A stretch of 9,608 nucleotides of DNA from Methanobacterium sp. (GCA_009712615.1 WASR01000324.1:1-9608), one strand, 5' to 3'; shown: positions 1 through 6,314, counted from the first letter of the stretch. Made by a program: numbers and translations. The notes: a model not told the origin generated them from the letters alone.

Positions 1-7
1 CCAATTT

Positions 8-35
8 ACTTCGTAATATATAGATTTAACGAAGT
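8..35. repeat. Inverted repeat with ACTTCGT / ACGAAGT arms
   Basis: Perfect 7-bp arms lie at 8-14 and 29-35, separated by 14 AT-rich bases. An 11-bp stretch including the right arm (25-35) recurs as its reverse complement at 6376-6386, upstream of the large kinase gene. The element is non-coding and lies downstream of the broken kinase gene, at the window edge. It may be an operator for a gene outside the window; that role is inference. Confidence 0.4.
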
Positions 36-77
36 CCATAAATAGGAAATGAATTGAGATTCATGTTTGTAACATTC

Positions 78-107
78 AAAAAAAAAATAGTTCCAAAATT
101 AAAAAAA
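78..107 (-). terminator. Oligo-T terminator tract of the broken kinase gene
   Basis: Read on the minus strand just past the stop codon, this stretch has two T-runs (7 and 10 T). Archaeal RNA polymerase commonly terminates at such oligo-T tracts without a stable hairpin. No GC-rich stem is present. Confidence 0.45.
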
Positions 108-112
108 TTTTC

Positions 113-1357
113 TCACAGATCAATATTCGAACTTTCTTTTAGTGGTACAGTAAAATAGAACGTTGATCCTTTTCCTAGTTCTGATTCTACCCATATTTGA
201 CCATGATGATGTTTAATAATTTTTTCCACTATTGAAAGCCCTATACCAGTACTAGAGTATTCTTCTTTAGTATGTAACCTATTGAATACTTTAAAAATTT
301 GTTTTTGATGATCTGGTTTGATTCCTATGCCATTATCCTTAAAGGCAAATATCCAATTTTCCCCATCGTTTCGGGCAGTTATATTAATTTCAGGAGATTT
401 TTTTCCTCGGAATTTGATGGCATTTGTTATTAAGTTTTGAAATACTTGCATCATTTGATTATCATCTGCAAAAATAGTTGGTAAAGGTTCATGTGCGATT
501 TTAACGTTGTTTTCGGTGATAGAAATTGATAGGTTATTAAGAACCTGTTCTAAGATGTTTTCCAAATCAACATTATCAAACTCCTTTGTTTGACTGGTTA
601 GCCTGGAATATTCTAAAAGATCTTCAATTAATTGTTTCATGCGTTTGGCATTTTCTACAATATAATTGATAAAGTCATCGGCATCCGAATCTAAACTATC
701 TTTATAACGTTTTTCAAGCAACTGTGAGTATAAAGTGATCATACGCAGTGGTTCTTGAAGATCGTGGGACGAAACATAAGCAAAACGTTCAAGTTCCTCA
801 TTGGATCGTTTTAATTTAATATTATATTTTGAAAGCTGTTCAGTACGTTGTTGAACTTTCTTTTCAAGGTCCTTTTGATACGCCTTTAAGTCATTTTCAG
901 CTTGTTTAATTTGAGTTATGTCTCGCGCTGCTGCAAAAACACCCATACCAAACTCTCCATTATAAGTTGATGCATTGTATAAAACTGGTGTAATATGTCC
1001 GTTTTTGTTTTTTATTTCTAATGGATAATTAAATACCAATCCATTTTTGAAAACTTTTTCGTATACTTTGCTGGCTCTTTCTGGTTCAGTGAAGTAATTT
1101 GAAAAATCAGTTCCAATAAGTTCATTTCTATTGTAACCTGTAACATTTTCTGCTGCCTTGTTCACATCGGTGATTTTTCCATCTGTTCCAATGGTTACCA
1201 ATGGATCTAAACTAGTTTCTATCAAACTTCGATTATAAATGTTTGACAATTTGAGTTCTGCTGTACTTTTTTTTACTTCTTTCTCAAGATTTTTATGCTC
1301 TAATCTTAATTTTTCATTTAAATGTTTTTGTTGAGTAATATCCTGTGATATTCCCAC
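113..1357 (-). pseudogene. Surviving PAS-HisKA-HATPase part of the broken kinase
   Basis: This is the longest uninterrupted part of the decayed kinase, 414 codons counted from a GTG at 1355-1357. That GTG is internal to the GISQDIT tail of a PAS domain and has no ribosome binding site, so it is probably not a real start. In order it holds a PAS tail, a short coiled coil (about residues 15-40), a PAS domain (about 42-150), a second coiled coil (about 152-190), a HisKA dimerisation helix with the H-box SSHDLQEPLR (phospho-acceptor His at residue 198, codon 764-766), and a HATPase_c domain with N-box QNLITNAIKF, G1 box DNGIGI and G2 box STGIGLSIVEKI. All catalytic motifs look intact. A truncated kinase could still act if translated, but nothing in the sequence supports an internal start. 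Confidence 0.7.
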
Positions 1358-1631
1358 TAATCTAATAACTTCACCATTTTCGTTATAACGCGGAGTTTTT
1401 ACAGAATTATATGTGCGTATTCCATCATCAGTTTTTAAAATTTCCTCAATGGTTCTTCATTTCCTGATTCCATGATTCTTCTATCAGATTCCAATATTTT
1501 ATTTCCTATATCAGGATTTGAATAAATTTCAAGGTCAGTTTTACCCAATAAATCTACTTCATCTTTTCCGGTAAGTCTTTGCAAAGAAGGATTAGCAAAT
1601 AACCAACGGCTTTGGCGGTCTTTAACATAAA

Positions 1632-1898
1632 TTATATCTGATGATGAATTATTACAGCATTTAAAAGAGATTCAGTTTTACGTAAGTCATTCAAGACTTC
1701 TTTTTTTGAATCTTCATAGTGTTTACGATCAACAATGTCAGTTACTTGATTTGCTAGTAAATCTAAAAGTTTTAGCTCACGATCGTCGGGTCTGTGGGGT
1801 GTTTTAAAGTGAGTTGAAAACATGCCTAAAGGCTTTCCATCTCTAGTCACAATGGGTGTGGATTGAACTGCGCGAACACCTGCCTTTAGTTGTATCAT
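1632..1898 (-). pseudogene. GAF-domain remnant of the broken kinase
   Basis: This 88-codon open stretch encodes the last part of a GAF domain: LKAGVRAVQSTPIVTRDGKP, then GMFSTHFKTPHRPDD and a helix, LLDLLANQVTDIVDRKHYE. That pattern is typical of GAF domains in methanogen and cyanobacterial multi-domain kinases. A linker helix follows, ending LLNAV just before a one-base frameshift. The ATG at its head is fortuitous: a complete GAF domain would have about 100 more residues before this point. It is not a stand-alone gene; it is the middle piece of the pseudogene spanning 113-1986. Confidence 0.7.
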
Positions 1899-2173
1899 AC
1901 AATCTATTCATTGCATCTAATTGTTTATTTAAAATTTGAAAATCCTGATTAGAAGCAATATCGGACTTACTTTGTTTTAAACTCATATTGTCCCAGTTTA
2001 ACTAAAAAAAATATTATCATTATCAGATAAAAATTTTTTTTTTAAACATATTATGAATTGTGATAGAATATAATTTGTTTTACTTTTTTCGAATGATTTG
2101 TAGATTGTTTTCATTTATTTTCTAAGATTAAACCTCTATTAGATATTCCTGAATTTTCAGATCAAATCAAATT

Positions 2174-2812
2174 TCAAGGTAAATATCCTAACAATGTATA
2201 AATTCCAATTAAGATGATGAGGGTACCGCTTAGTAATGGAATTTTGTTTACGGTTTTGTTATTTATGTACCTCTTAAGGAATCCTTTTCCCTTCACAAAC
2301 AGTACAGATAACAGTGTGATCGAAATTGCGAGACCAGCACTAAATATCAGTACATAAACAATTCCATCGTACAGTTGATTATTTGCTATACTAAACATGA
2401 GAACTCCTAGGGCAGCTGGGCATGGTATGAGACCGGTTGATAGTCCAATTGCTACCACACCCTTTCCAGTATCAATTTCATGTTCGTGGGGATGTTGATG
2501 TTTGTAACGTCTTAATATCCAGATACCCACCAAAATAAGAAGACTACCACCAACCAAACCCATGAAATGCTGTGCAGTGTATGTATCCAATGCACCCAAT
2601 AGAAAGATTGATGCAACGCCCAGCAATAAAACTACTAAAACGTGTGAAAATACCACAATCAAACCCAGTACCCAAGCATCCCTTAACTTGGCATTTGTAC
2701 CCATTACAAATGCAGCCATAACAGATTTCCCATGTCCGGGTTCAAAGGCATGTAATGCTCCAAGTCCGAAAGCCGAAACAATGTAAATAAAACTGTTCAA
2801 GATTAAACTCAT
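2174..2812 (-). CDS. NicO/RcnA-like nickel/cobalt membrane transporter
   Basis: This 212-residue polytopic membrane protein has about six hydrophobic segments. The first contains HAFEPGHGKSVMAAF (residues 21-35), the HX5H metal-binding signature of the NicO family and closest in form to RcnA exporters. A second His (57) lies in the next helix. A cytoplasmic-type loop at 103-112 is rich in histidine (HQHPHEHE), and GLIPCPAALGVL (127-138) matches a second conserved NicO/RcnA block. Family members move Ni2+ or Co2+ across the membrane. The HAxEPGH form favours export, but direction cannot be decided from sequence. A GAGG ribosome binding site about 8 bases upstream supports the ATG at 2810-2812. 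It lies downstream of cbiO on the same strand across a 145-bp gap with its own promoter-like box, which suggests separate transcription within a metal-homeostasis cluster. The protein is intact and typical in length for the family. Confidence 0.8.
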   Translation of the reverse strand: MSLILNSFIYIVSAFGLGALHAFEPGHGKSVMAAFVMGTNAKLRDAWVLGLIVVFSHVLVVLLLGVASIFLLGALDTYTAQHFMGLVGGSLLILVGIWILRRYKHQHPHEHEIDTGKGVVAIGLSTGLIPCPAALGVLMFSIANNQLYDGIVYVLIFSAGLAISITLLSVLFVKGKGFLKRYINNKTVNKIPLLSGTLIILIGIYTLLGYLP

Positions 2813-2826
2813 TATTTTAACCTCTC

Positions 2827-2908
2827 TTATAAACGATCTATTATCAGATCAATACTTCAACCAATCAAGTATTACAAATTAAACATTTTTTTATAAACGA
2901 GTTATTAC
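2827..2908 (-). promoter_or_regulatory. Putative promoter and operator region of the NicO-like gene
   Basis: On the minus strand, CGTTTATAAAA near 2889-2898 is a good archaeal TATA box, predicting transcription start near 2865. An inverted repeat with 7-bp arms (AATACTT at 2851-2857, AAGTATT at 2867-2873) covers that point, as expected for a repressor site. The plus-strand decamer TTATAAACGA occurs twice, at 2827-2836 and 2891-2900, so a second TATA-like box lies very close to the gene. GATCT/AGATC arms (2835-2839, 2846-2850) form another small inverted repeat. The roles are inferred. Confidence 0.4.
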
Positions 2909-2921
2909 TCAATTTCGCTGA

Positions 2922-2953
2922 AAAACCAATACTTAGGTGAATCTGGTAAAAAC
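2922..2953 (-). terminator. Possible oligo-T terminator after cbiO
   Basis: Immediately after the cbiO TAA stop, the minus strand carries two T5 runs within about 30 bases. This is a weak but typical archaeal termination context. No hairpin is evident. Confidence 0.25.
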
Positions 2954-2957
2954 AGCA

Positions 2958-3806
2958 TTAATTAGGATTTGAATTGAAGTAATTGTCTATATTTTTTCTT
3001 GCCTCTCCAATTGTCAGTGGATAGGAATCTCCGAAGGATATCTGATCTTTTTTTTTTAATATCTCCATTAGATGTGCAATTCTTGGTAACCTTAGGTTGG
3101 CCTTTCTGATGGTTTCAACATCGCTGAAAACCTCAACAGGAGTGCCTTTTTTGATTATTTTTCCATCACTTATCACATGGACTTTATCAGCGTAGATTGG
3201 AACCAGATCCACATCGTGGGTGGAAATTATTATGGTTATTCCTTCACTGTTTAGTTCATACAATAACTTCATGATCCTTGAAGCACCCCTGGGATCGAGT
3301 CCGCTGGTTGGTTCGTCAAGTACCATTATTTTAGGTTCCATTGCAAGCACTCCTGCAATCGCTACCCTTTTTTTCTGTCCACCACTCAAATGGTGCGGTG
3401 CTTTATTATGGTACCCTTCCATTCCCACTCTTTTAAGGGATTTATTTATACGGGACTTCACTTCTTCCTTTGATAAGTTCAGGTTCATAGGCCCAAATGC
3501 CACATCTTCTTCAACTGTGGGGGCAAATAGCTGATCATCAGGATTTTGAAATACAATACCTACAGTTTGACGAGTTTTTGCAAGGCTTTCCTTATCGTAT
3601 TTCATGACTTGTTTATCGAGATCAACCGTTCCATGGGTGGGTTTCAATATTCCATTGAAGTGGAGAAACAGTGTTGATTTTCCAGCACCATTTGCACCTA
3701 AAAGTGCCACAATTTCACCGGCTTTTGCACTGAAATCTATTTTATCCAGGGCAATTGTACAAGATGGAGATTTGTAGGTTACAGATCTGGTTTCAATGAC
3801 ATTCAT
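2958..3806 (-). CDS. cbiO: CbiO, ATP-binding subunit of an ECF cobalt/nickel transporter
   Basis: This 282-residue ABC ATPase would power metal uptake through an energy-coupling-factor transporter on the inner face of the membrane. Every ATPase motif is present: Walker A GANGAGKST, Q-loop FQNPDDQLFAPTVEEDVAFGP (the PDDQ form typical of ECF ATPases), signature LSGGQKKRVAIAG, Walker B IMVLDEPTSGLD and H-loop STHD. A C-terminal extension (about residues 235-282) resembles that of CbiO proteins. A strong AGGAGG (3815-3820), 8 bases before the ATG, fixes the start. CbiM and CbiN lie upstream on the same strand, which is why CbiO is favoured over the near-identical EcfA-type ATPases. The gap of 133 bp to cbiN contains T-rich tracts and no coding sequence, so cbiO may have its own promoter. 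The usual partner gene cbiQ is missing between them. Confidence 0.9.
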   Translation of the reverse strand: MNVIETRSVTYKSPSCTIALDKIDFSAKAGEIVALLGANGAGKSTLFLHFNGILKPTHGTVDLDKQVMKYDKESLAKTRQTVGIVFQNPDDQLFAPTVEEDVAFGPMNLNLSKEEVKSRINKSLKRVGMEGYHNKAPHHLSGGQKKRVAIAGVLAMEPKIMVLDEPTSGLDPRGASRIMKLLYELNSEGITIIISTHDVDLVPIYADKVHVISDGKIIKKGTPVEVFSDVETIRKANLRLPRIAHLMEILKKKDQISFGDSYPLTIGEARKNIDNYFNSNPN

Positions 3807-3939
3807 ATGATATTCCTCCTATTTTTTATTCTAAAAAATTTAATACCAGATAATTTTAAAAAAGAGAAAAATGGCTAAAAATAACCAGTAAAATGATGTT
3901 TTTAAAGAAAAATGGAAGGTTGATTTGAAGTTGTTAACA
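3807..3939 (-). other. Short cbiN-cbiO gap without cbiQ
   Basis: This 133-bp AT-rich gap sits where cbiQ (normally near 250 codons) is found in cbiMNQO operons. Read on the minus strand it has several T-runs (in the 3820s, around 3855-3872 and near 3905-3913), the AGGAGG of cbiO, and TTTTAAAATTAT near 3851-3862 that could be a TATA box for cbiO. I see no translatable CbiQ remnant. Confidence 0.5.
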
Positions 3940-4278
3940 TCAAACATCAACGTATTCATTTGAATTTGCTTCGATTTTTCTTCTTTTCCTTTCTTTATCC
4001 TGGCCCTGGTAGTAACCTAAAACATAACCAATAATTATTGCACCAATGGCTGCTTGAACAGCAAATAGCAGACTTTCAATTTCACCACTCGGTGGTTCCC
4101 ATATTGAATGGAACCATGGTGTGTATCCTGTAGACTCTATATACTCCGGGCCCTGATCATCTGATCCTCCAAAGTATCCCTGATCTTCTCCTTTGCCGTT
4201 GTAGATTGCGAGTGGAAATATCACGATGACTGCAACCATGGCTAATAGTAAAATTGCCCTTTTGTTCACCATTTTCAT
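3940..4278 (-). CDS. cbiN: CbiN, small subunit of the cobalt ECF transporter
   Basis: This 112-residue protein has two membrane helices (about residues 8-26 and 68-90) flanking an extracytoplasmic loop. The loop and second helix carry the CbiN pattern: FGGSDDQ, then [20 protein letters not shown], then [20 protein letters not shown]. CbiN binds CbiM and helps load metal into it; its presence rather than NikN/NikL favours Co2+ over Ni2+ as the substrate. A basic C-terminal tail (DKERKRRK) faces the cytoplasm. The ATG overlaps the cbiM stop in an ATGA arrangement, so the two genes are translationally coupled. Length is normal for the family, slightly extended at the C-terminus. Confidence 0.9.
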   Translation of the reverse strand: MKMVNKRAILLLAMVAVIVIFPLAIYNGKGEDQGYFGGSDDQGPEYIESTGYTPWFHSIWEPPSGEIESLLFAVQAAIGAIIIGYVLGYYQGQDKERKRRKIEANSNEYVDV

Positions 4279-4970
4279 GCCACCGCCGACTCAATTTTTT
4301 TTAGCTCAGGATCTTCCTTCGGCATGACTCTTAATTTAACCAGTATGTCGGGTCTAAGTTTCATTATGTACTCAAATATTACAACTGTTAACAGACCTTC
4401 TGCAATTGCAAGTGGAACTTGGGTATATGCGTAAATGGCTATGAACTTGACAAATGCTGCTTCAAAGGTTGGTATTGGAAATGCGAGTGATAGTTGTACT
4501 GCTGTTGTGACGTAGGTGAGCCAGTCTCCCATGACTGCCGCTAAAAATATTGCTATTGATGTTGACCATCCGATTTTTCTTGCACCTTTCCAGATTAGCC
4601 AAGCTGCAAATGGACCGACTATGCCCATTGAAAAGTCATTGGCACCTAACGTTGTAATTCCACCATGTGCCAGTAGTAAAGCCTGGAATACTAATACTAT
4701 CGCTGCTAAAACACTAACCACTGATGGACCGAAGAGTACGGCACCCAATCCTGTTCCTGTAGGATGTGAACAGCTACCTGTTACAGATGGCATCTTCAAT
4801 GAAGAAAGTATGAATATGAATGCTCCTGAAACAGCGAGTAGAGGTTTAGATTCTGGATGTTCTTCTGTTACCTTTTTTATTTTGATCACACCGTAGACTA
4901 TGACTGGTAACGCAGCCAGATACCAGAAAAGGCACCATTGCCACGGTAGAAATCCTTCTGCTATATGCAT
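4275..4970 (-). CDS. cbiM: CbiM, substrate-binding membrane subunit of the cobalt ECF transporter
   Basis: This 231-residue, roughly seven-helix membrane protein is the metal-capturing S component. The start is placed at the ATG of 4968-4970 so that the protein begins [10 protein letters not shown]. In this family the N-terminal Met-His forms part of the metal site, so a longer start would destroy it; GGGAGG at 4980-4985 supports the choice. The second site residue is His69 in [18 protein letters not shown], where Cys67 replaces the more usual Ser. Another conserved block, [20 protein letters not shown] (98-117), is clear. It is the first gene of the minus-strand cbi cluster, overlaps cbiN by ATGA, and diverges from an unknown gene pair across a repeat-rich control region. 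CbiMN units can transport some metal without CbiQO in characterised bacterial systems. Cobalt is the likely substrate; nickel is not excluded. Confidence 0.92.
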   Translation of the reverse strand: MHIAEGFLPWQWCLFWYLAALPVIVYGVIKIKKVTEEHPESKPLLAVSGAFIFILSSLKMPSVTGSCSHPTGTGLGAVLFGPSVVSVLAAIVLVFQALLLAHGGITTLGANDFSMGIVGPFAAWLIWKGARKIGWSTSIAIFLAAVMGDWLTYVTTAVQLSLAFPIPTFEAAFVKFIAIYAYTQVPLAIAEGLLTVVIFEYIMKLRPDILVKLRVMPKEDPELKKIESAVA

Positions 4971-5048
4971 CTTAATTTCCCTCCCAAAGAAATTTATCAT
5001 TAATTAAGTTTTACTTTAATTTTGTACAAGTAAACTTGAATATTTTAG

Positions 5049-5056
5049 TTTATAAA
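5049..5056 (-). promoter_or_regulatory. Putative TATA box of cbiMN
   Basis: TTTATAAA on the minus strand, preceded by purine-rich AGCAAGA that could serve as a BRE. It would start transcription near 5025, leaving a leader of about 55 bases with the cbiM ribosome binding site. The predicted start falls in CAAGT-AA-ACTTG (5027-5038). Confidence 0.4.
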
Positions 5057-5126
5057 TCTTGCTATTTGATCTCGTGATAATGAATCTGGGACCTGGTTTT
5101 TGGTTGGATTATTATTTTCATTGGTT

Positions 5127-5157
5127 AGACATACACTTCAAGTGTAAAAAATATCAC
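5127..5157. repeat. 31-bp direct repeat, copy 1, with 15-bp palindrome
   Basis: This is identical over 31 bases to 5234-5264, 107 bp away. It contains the perfect palindrome TACACTT-C-AAGTGTA at 5132-5146, followed by an A-rich stretch ending ATATCAC. An exact 31-bp non-coding duplication between divergent genes strongly suggests a protein-binding site. The regulator is unknown. Confidence 0.7.
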
Positions 5158-5161
5158 CAAA

Positions 5162-5191
5162 GATGAATTAATATTTATTTTTTAATTCATC
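5162..5191. repeat. Perfect 10-bp inverted repeat between the two direct repeats
   Basis: GATGAATTAA at 5162-5171 and TTAATTCATC at 5182-5191 flank a 10-base AT spacer. As RNA the hairpin would be weak, so a binding site for a dimeric regulator is more likely than a terminator. It also includes TAAATATTA, a possible minus-strand TATA box. Confidence 0.5.
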
Positions 5192-5209
5192 CTAATTTTT
5201 TTCAAAATT

Positions 5210-5218
5210 TTTAAATAT
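5210..5218 (+). promoter_or_regulatory. Putative TATA box of the unknown membrane operon
   Basis: TTTAAATAT on the plus strand, with the expected start about 27 bases downstream near 5241. That position lies inside the palindrome of repeat copy 2 (5239-5253), a classic arrangement for repression in archaea. Confidence 0.45.
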
Positions 5219-5233
5219 GTCCACAACATAGTA

Positions 5234-5264
5234 AGACATACACTTCAAGTGTAAAAAATATCAC
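5234..5264. repeat. 31-bp direct repeat, copy 2, with 15-bp palindrome
   Basis: Exact second copy of 5127-5157; its palindrome spans 5239-5253 and overlaps the predicted transcription start of the downstream operon. The A-rich part of the repeat (TAAAAAATATC) could itself resemble a TATA box, so the duplicated unit might be operator plus promoter. Confidence 0.7.
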
Positions 5265-5288
5265 AATTTGTGAATAGGAGTTGTAAAA

Positions 5289-5906
5289 ATAGAATTTAAC
5301 TACGGACTAGTATTGGCTATCATAAGCATATCAACAATTTTAGTTGTTATTTTGCTTATAAGAGTTATTTACAGGCACAATCCTCATGTTCATAAACTAT
5401 ATGGCAGAGAAATTGTGTTATTTCACAGCAGTCAAAGATATGAAAAGCGAATCTGGAGATTCAACCTCATAGAGTACATTAAAAATCAGAACAGTCATAA
5501 TTCTCAAGATTCATTGGAATTTAAAATGGTAGTGGGTGAGTTGAGTGAGGATACCCTTGAAATTGTGAAAAATGCAGCATCCTCAAAATTTGATGAAATA
5601 TCCATAATTGGTGGACCACAGACTTTTTGTGAAGATAAACTTGAGATATATTCCTTACTTGACAGATTTGAATCTGTTAAATACCATGTTTTGCCAATCC
5701 GGCCAAACAAACACTTCATGATATTCAACCAAACCCACCTTTACATCGAAAAACCGCACCATCATAACGAAACAAGGGGTGCAGTGGGTGTTAAAAAGGC
5801 ACATCCAGAACTTATTCAAGAATATGAGGATGCTTACTATGAAATATATAAATATGCAAAACAGTTGAATAAGGAAGAAGTTCTTGAACAACCATGTTAC
5901 AAGTAG
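5289..5906 (+). CDS. Membrane-anchored protein of unknown function, possible PLD-like fold
   Basis: I do not recognise this gene. It encodes about 205 residues: one N-terminal membrane helix (about 6-28, GLVLAIISISTILVVILLIRVIY), then a soluble domain that probably faces the cytoplasm because basic residues follow the helix. The C-terminal part (PIRPNKHFMIFNQTHLYIEK, then PHHHNETRGAVG) resembles the degenerate halves of phospholipase-D-like domains, in which a His precedes a strand and an IE.PH motif. No full HKD active site is visible, so any such relation would be to a non-catalytic version. The start is uncertain: AGGAG (5276-5280) is 8 bases before an in-frame ATA at 5289, while the next candidate, TTG at 5313, has no ribosome binding site. 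The upstream in-frame stop is at 5271-5273. It diverges from cbiM, and its stop overlaps the ribosome binding site of the next gene. Confidence 0.7.
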   Translation: MEFNYGLVLAIISISTILVVILLIRVIYRHNPHVHKLYGREIVLFHSSQRYEKRIWRFNLIEYIKNQNSHNSQDSLEFKMVVGELSEDTLEIVKNAASSKFDEISIIGGPQTFCEDKLEIYSLLDRFESVKYHVLPIRPNKHFMIFNQTHLYIEKPHHHNETRGAVGVKKAHPELIQEYEDAYYEIYKYAKQLNKEEVLEQPCYK

Positions 5907-5910
5907 GAGG
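5905..5910 (+). promoter_or_regulatory. Ribosome binding site that fixes the next start
   Basis: AGGAGG lies 7 bases before the ATG at 5918 and overlaps the TAG stop of the preceding gene. It favours 5918 over an in-frame upstream ATG at 5894, which has no such site. Confidence 0.75.
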
Positions 5911-5917
5911 AAAATTT

Positions 5918-6313
5918 ATGGACATAAGCAGTTTAATACCAGATTTTTTAGTGTTCAGTTTGGCAGGTTCGTCCCTATCTATAACAGCTTACTCTGCTTT
6001 CAGGGACAGAAATGATGATAAGAAACTGTTGCTAATCATAGCAACCTGTTTTTCACTGGCATTTGTGGTTGTATTTGTCATGACATTCATAAATATGGAA
6101 GATCTTACAGAACTACCAGTACTTGGTTTAACATTTTACATCCTCATATTCATGGCCATACTTTCAATAATAGGATTCATAATCCATAGATTAATGGTTG
6201 ATGAGCGTTACAAACAGGATGAATTAGAATCTGCCATAGACATAATTGAATCAAGTAAAAGTGGCTTAAACAGCTTCATTAAACTTTTAAAATGTGAATA
6301 CAAAGAGGATTAA
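5918..6313 (+). CDS. Small three-helix membrane protein of unknown function
   Basis: This 131-residue protein begins MDISSLIPDF and matches no family that I can name. Three hydrophobic segments are seen at about residues 6-24, 34-56 and 65-90, followed by a charged, probably cytoplasmic, helical tail (HRLMVDERYKQDELESAI and onward) that may form a coiled coil. AGGAGG at 5905-5910 fixes the start. The gene begins 11 bases after the previous stop, whose codon overlaps that ribosome binding site, so the two genes are almost certainly co-transcribed and their membrane products may interact. It has no His- or Cys-rich metal motif; the link to cobalt rests only on the shared control region with cbiM. 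Codon use and AT content look like those of the neighbours. Confidence 0.75.
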   Translation: MDISSLIPDFLVFSLAGSSLSITAYSAFRDRNDDKKLLLIIATCFSLAFVVVFVMTFINMEDLTELPVLGLTFYILIFMAILSIIGFIIHRLMVDERYKQDELESAIDIIESSKSGLNSFIKLLKCEYKED

Positions 6314-6314
6314 A

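Larger units (their letters stand above)
113..1986 (-). pseudogene. Broken soluble sensor histidine kinase (GAF-PAS-PAS-HisKA-HATPase)
   Basis: The likely original start is the ATG at 1984-1986, beginning MSLKQSKSDIASNQDF. About 34 codons are readable before the frame breaks near 1886-1905. Reading resumes in another frame at the C-terminal end of a GAF domain (LKAGVRAVQSTP, then GMFSTHFK), so roughly the first two thirds of the GAF domain are missing, which points to an internal deletion. A second break near 1641-1655 changes frame into a PAS domain (DIIYVKDRQSRWLFANPSL). A third near 1444-1458 restores the frame that runs through a second PAS domain and the kinase core. Each of the last two breaks is repaired by inserting a single A. 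No membrane segment is seen, so the ancestral protein was cytoplasmic. Its signal and partner are unknown. Real decay is the simplest reading, but sequencing errors could explain the two one-base shifts; they could not explain the GAF loss. Confidence 0.8.
4971..5288. promoter_or_regulatory. Divergent control region between cbiM and the unknown membrane operon
   Basis: This 318-bp non-coding stretch holds, from left to right: the cbiM ribosome binding site; a small palindrome CAAGT-AA-ACTTG (5027-5038); a minus-strand TATA-like box TTTATAAA (5049-5056) predicting a cbiM start near 5025, over that palindrome; 31-bp repeat copy 1; a 10-bp-arm inverted repeat; a plus-strand TATA-like box TTTAAATAT (5210-5218) predicting a start near 5241; repeat copy 2 over that start; and an AGGAG ribosome binding site at 5276-5280. 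No riboswitch fold or small gene was recognised. Confidence 0.6.

Noticed and set aside
2562..2786. Plus-strand open frame opposite the NicO-like gene
   Set aside because: It lies wholly antisense to a well-supported membrane transporter and has a protein-like composition only by mirroring it; no ribosome binding site or family signature.
3220..3534. Plus-strand open frame opposite cbiO
   Set aside because: Antisense to the conserved ATPase core; the frame is open by chance.
3807..3939. Degenerate cbiQ remnant
   Set aside because: The 133 bp are AT-rich runs with no readable CbiQ motif in any minus-strand frame.
4516..4896. Plus-strand open frame opposite cbiM
   Set aside because: Antisense to the conserved CbiM metal-site region; no independent support.
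4971..5000. Longer CbiM start at 5000
   Set aside because: It would add ten residues before MHIAEG and bury the N-terminal Met-His metal site; the GGGAGG at 4980-4985 fits the start at 4970.
4971..5120. Cobalamin riboswitch upstream of cbiM
   Set aside because: No conserved B12-box-like sequence or GC-rich multi-stem structure was seen, and the predicted leader of about 55 bases is too short.
5127..5264. CRISPR array
   Set aside because: Only two repeat copies, a 76-bp interval that contains its own inverted repeat, and no cas genes; an operator pair is more likely.
5894..5917. Upstream ATG at 5894 for the small membrane protein
   Set aside because: It overlaps the end of the previous gene and lacks a ribosome binding site, whereas AGGAGG is ideally placed for the ATG at 5918.
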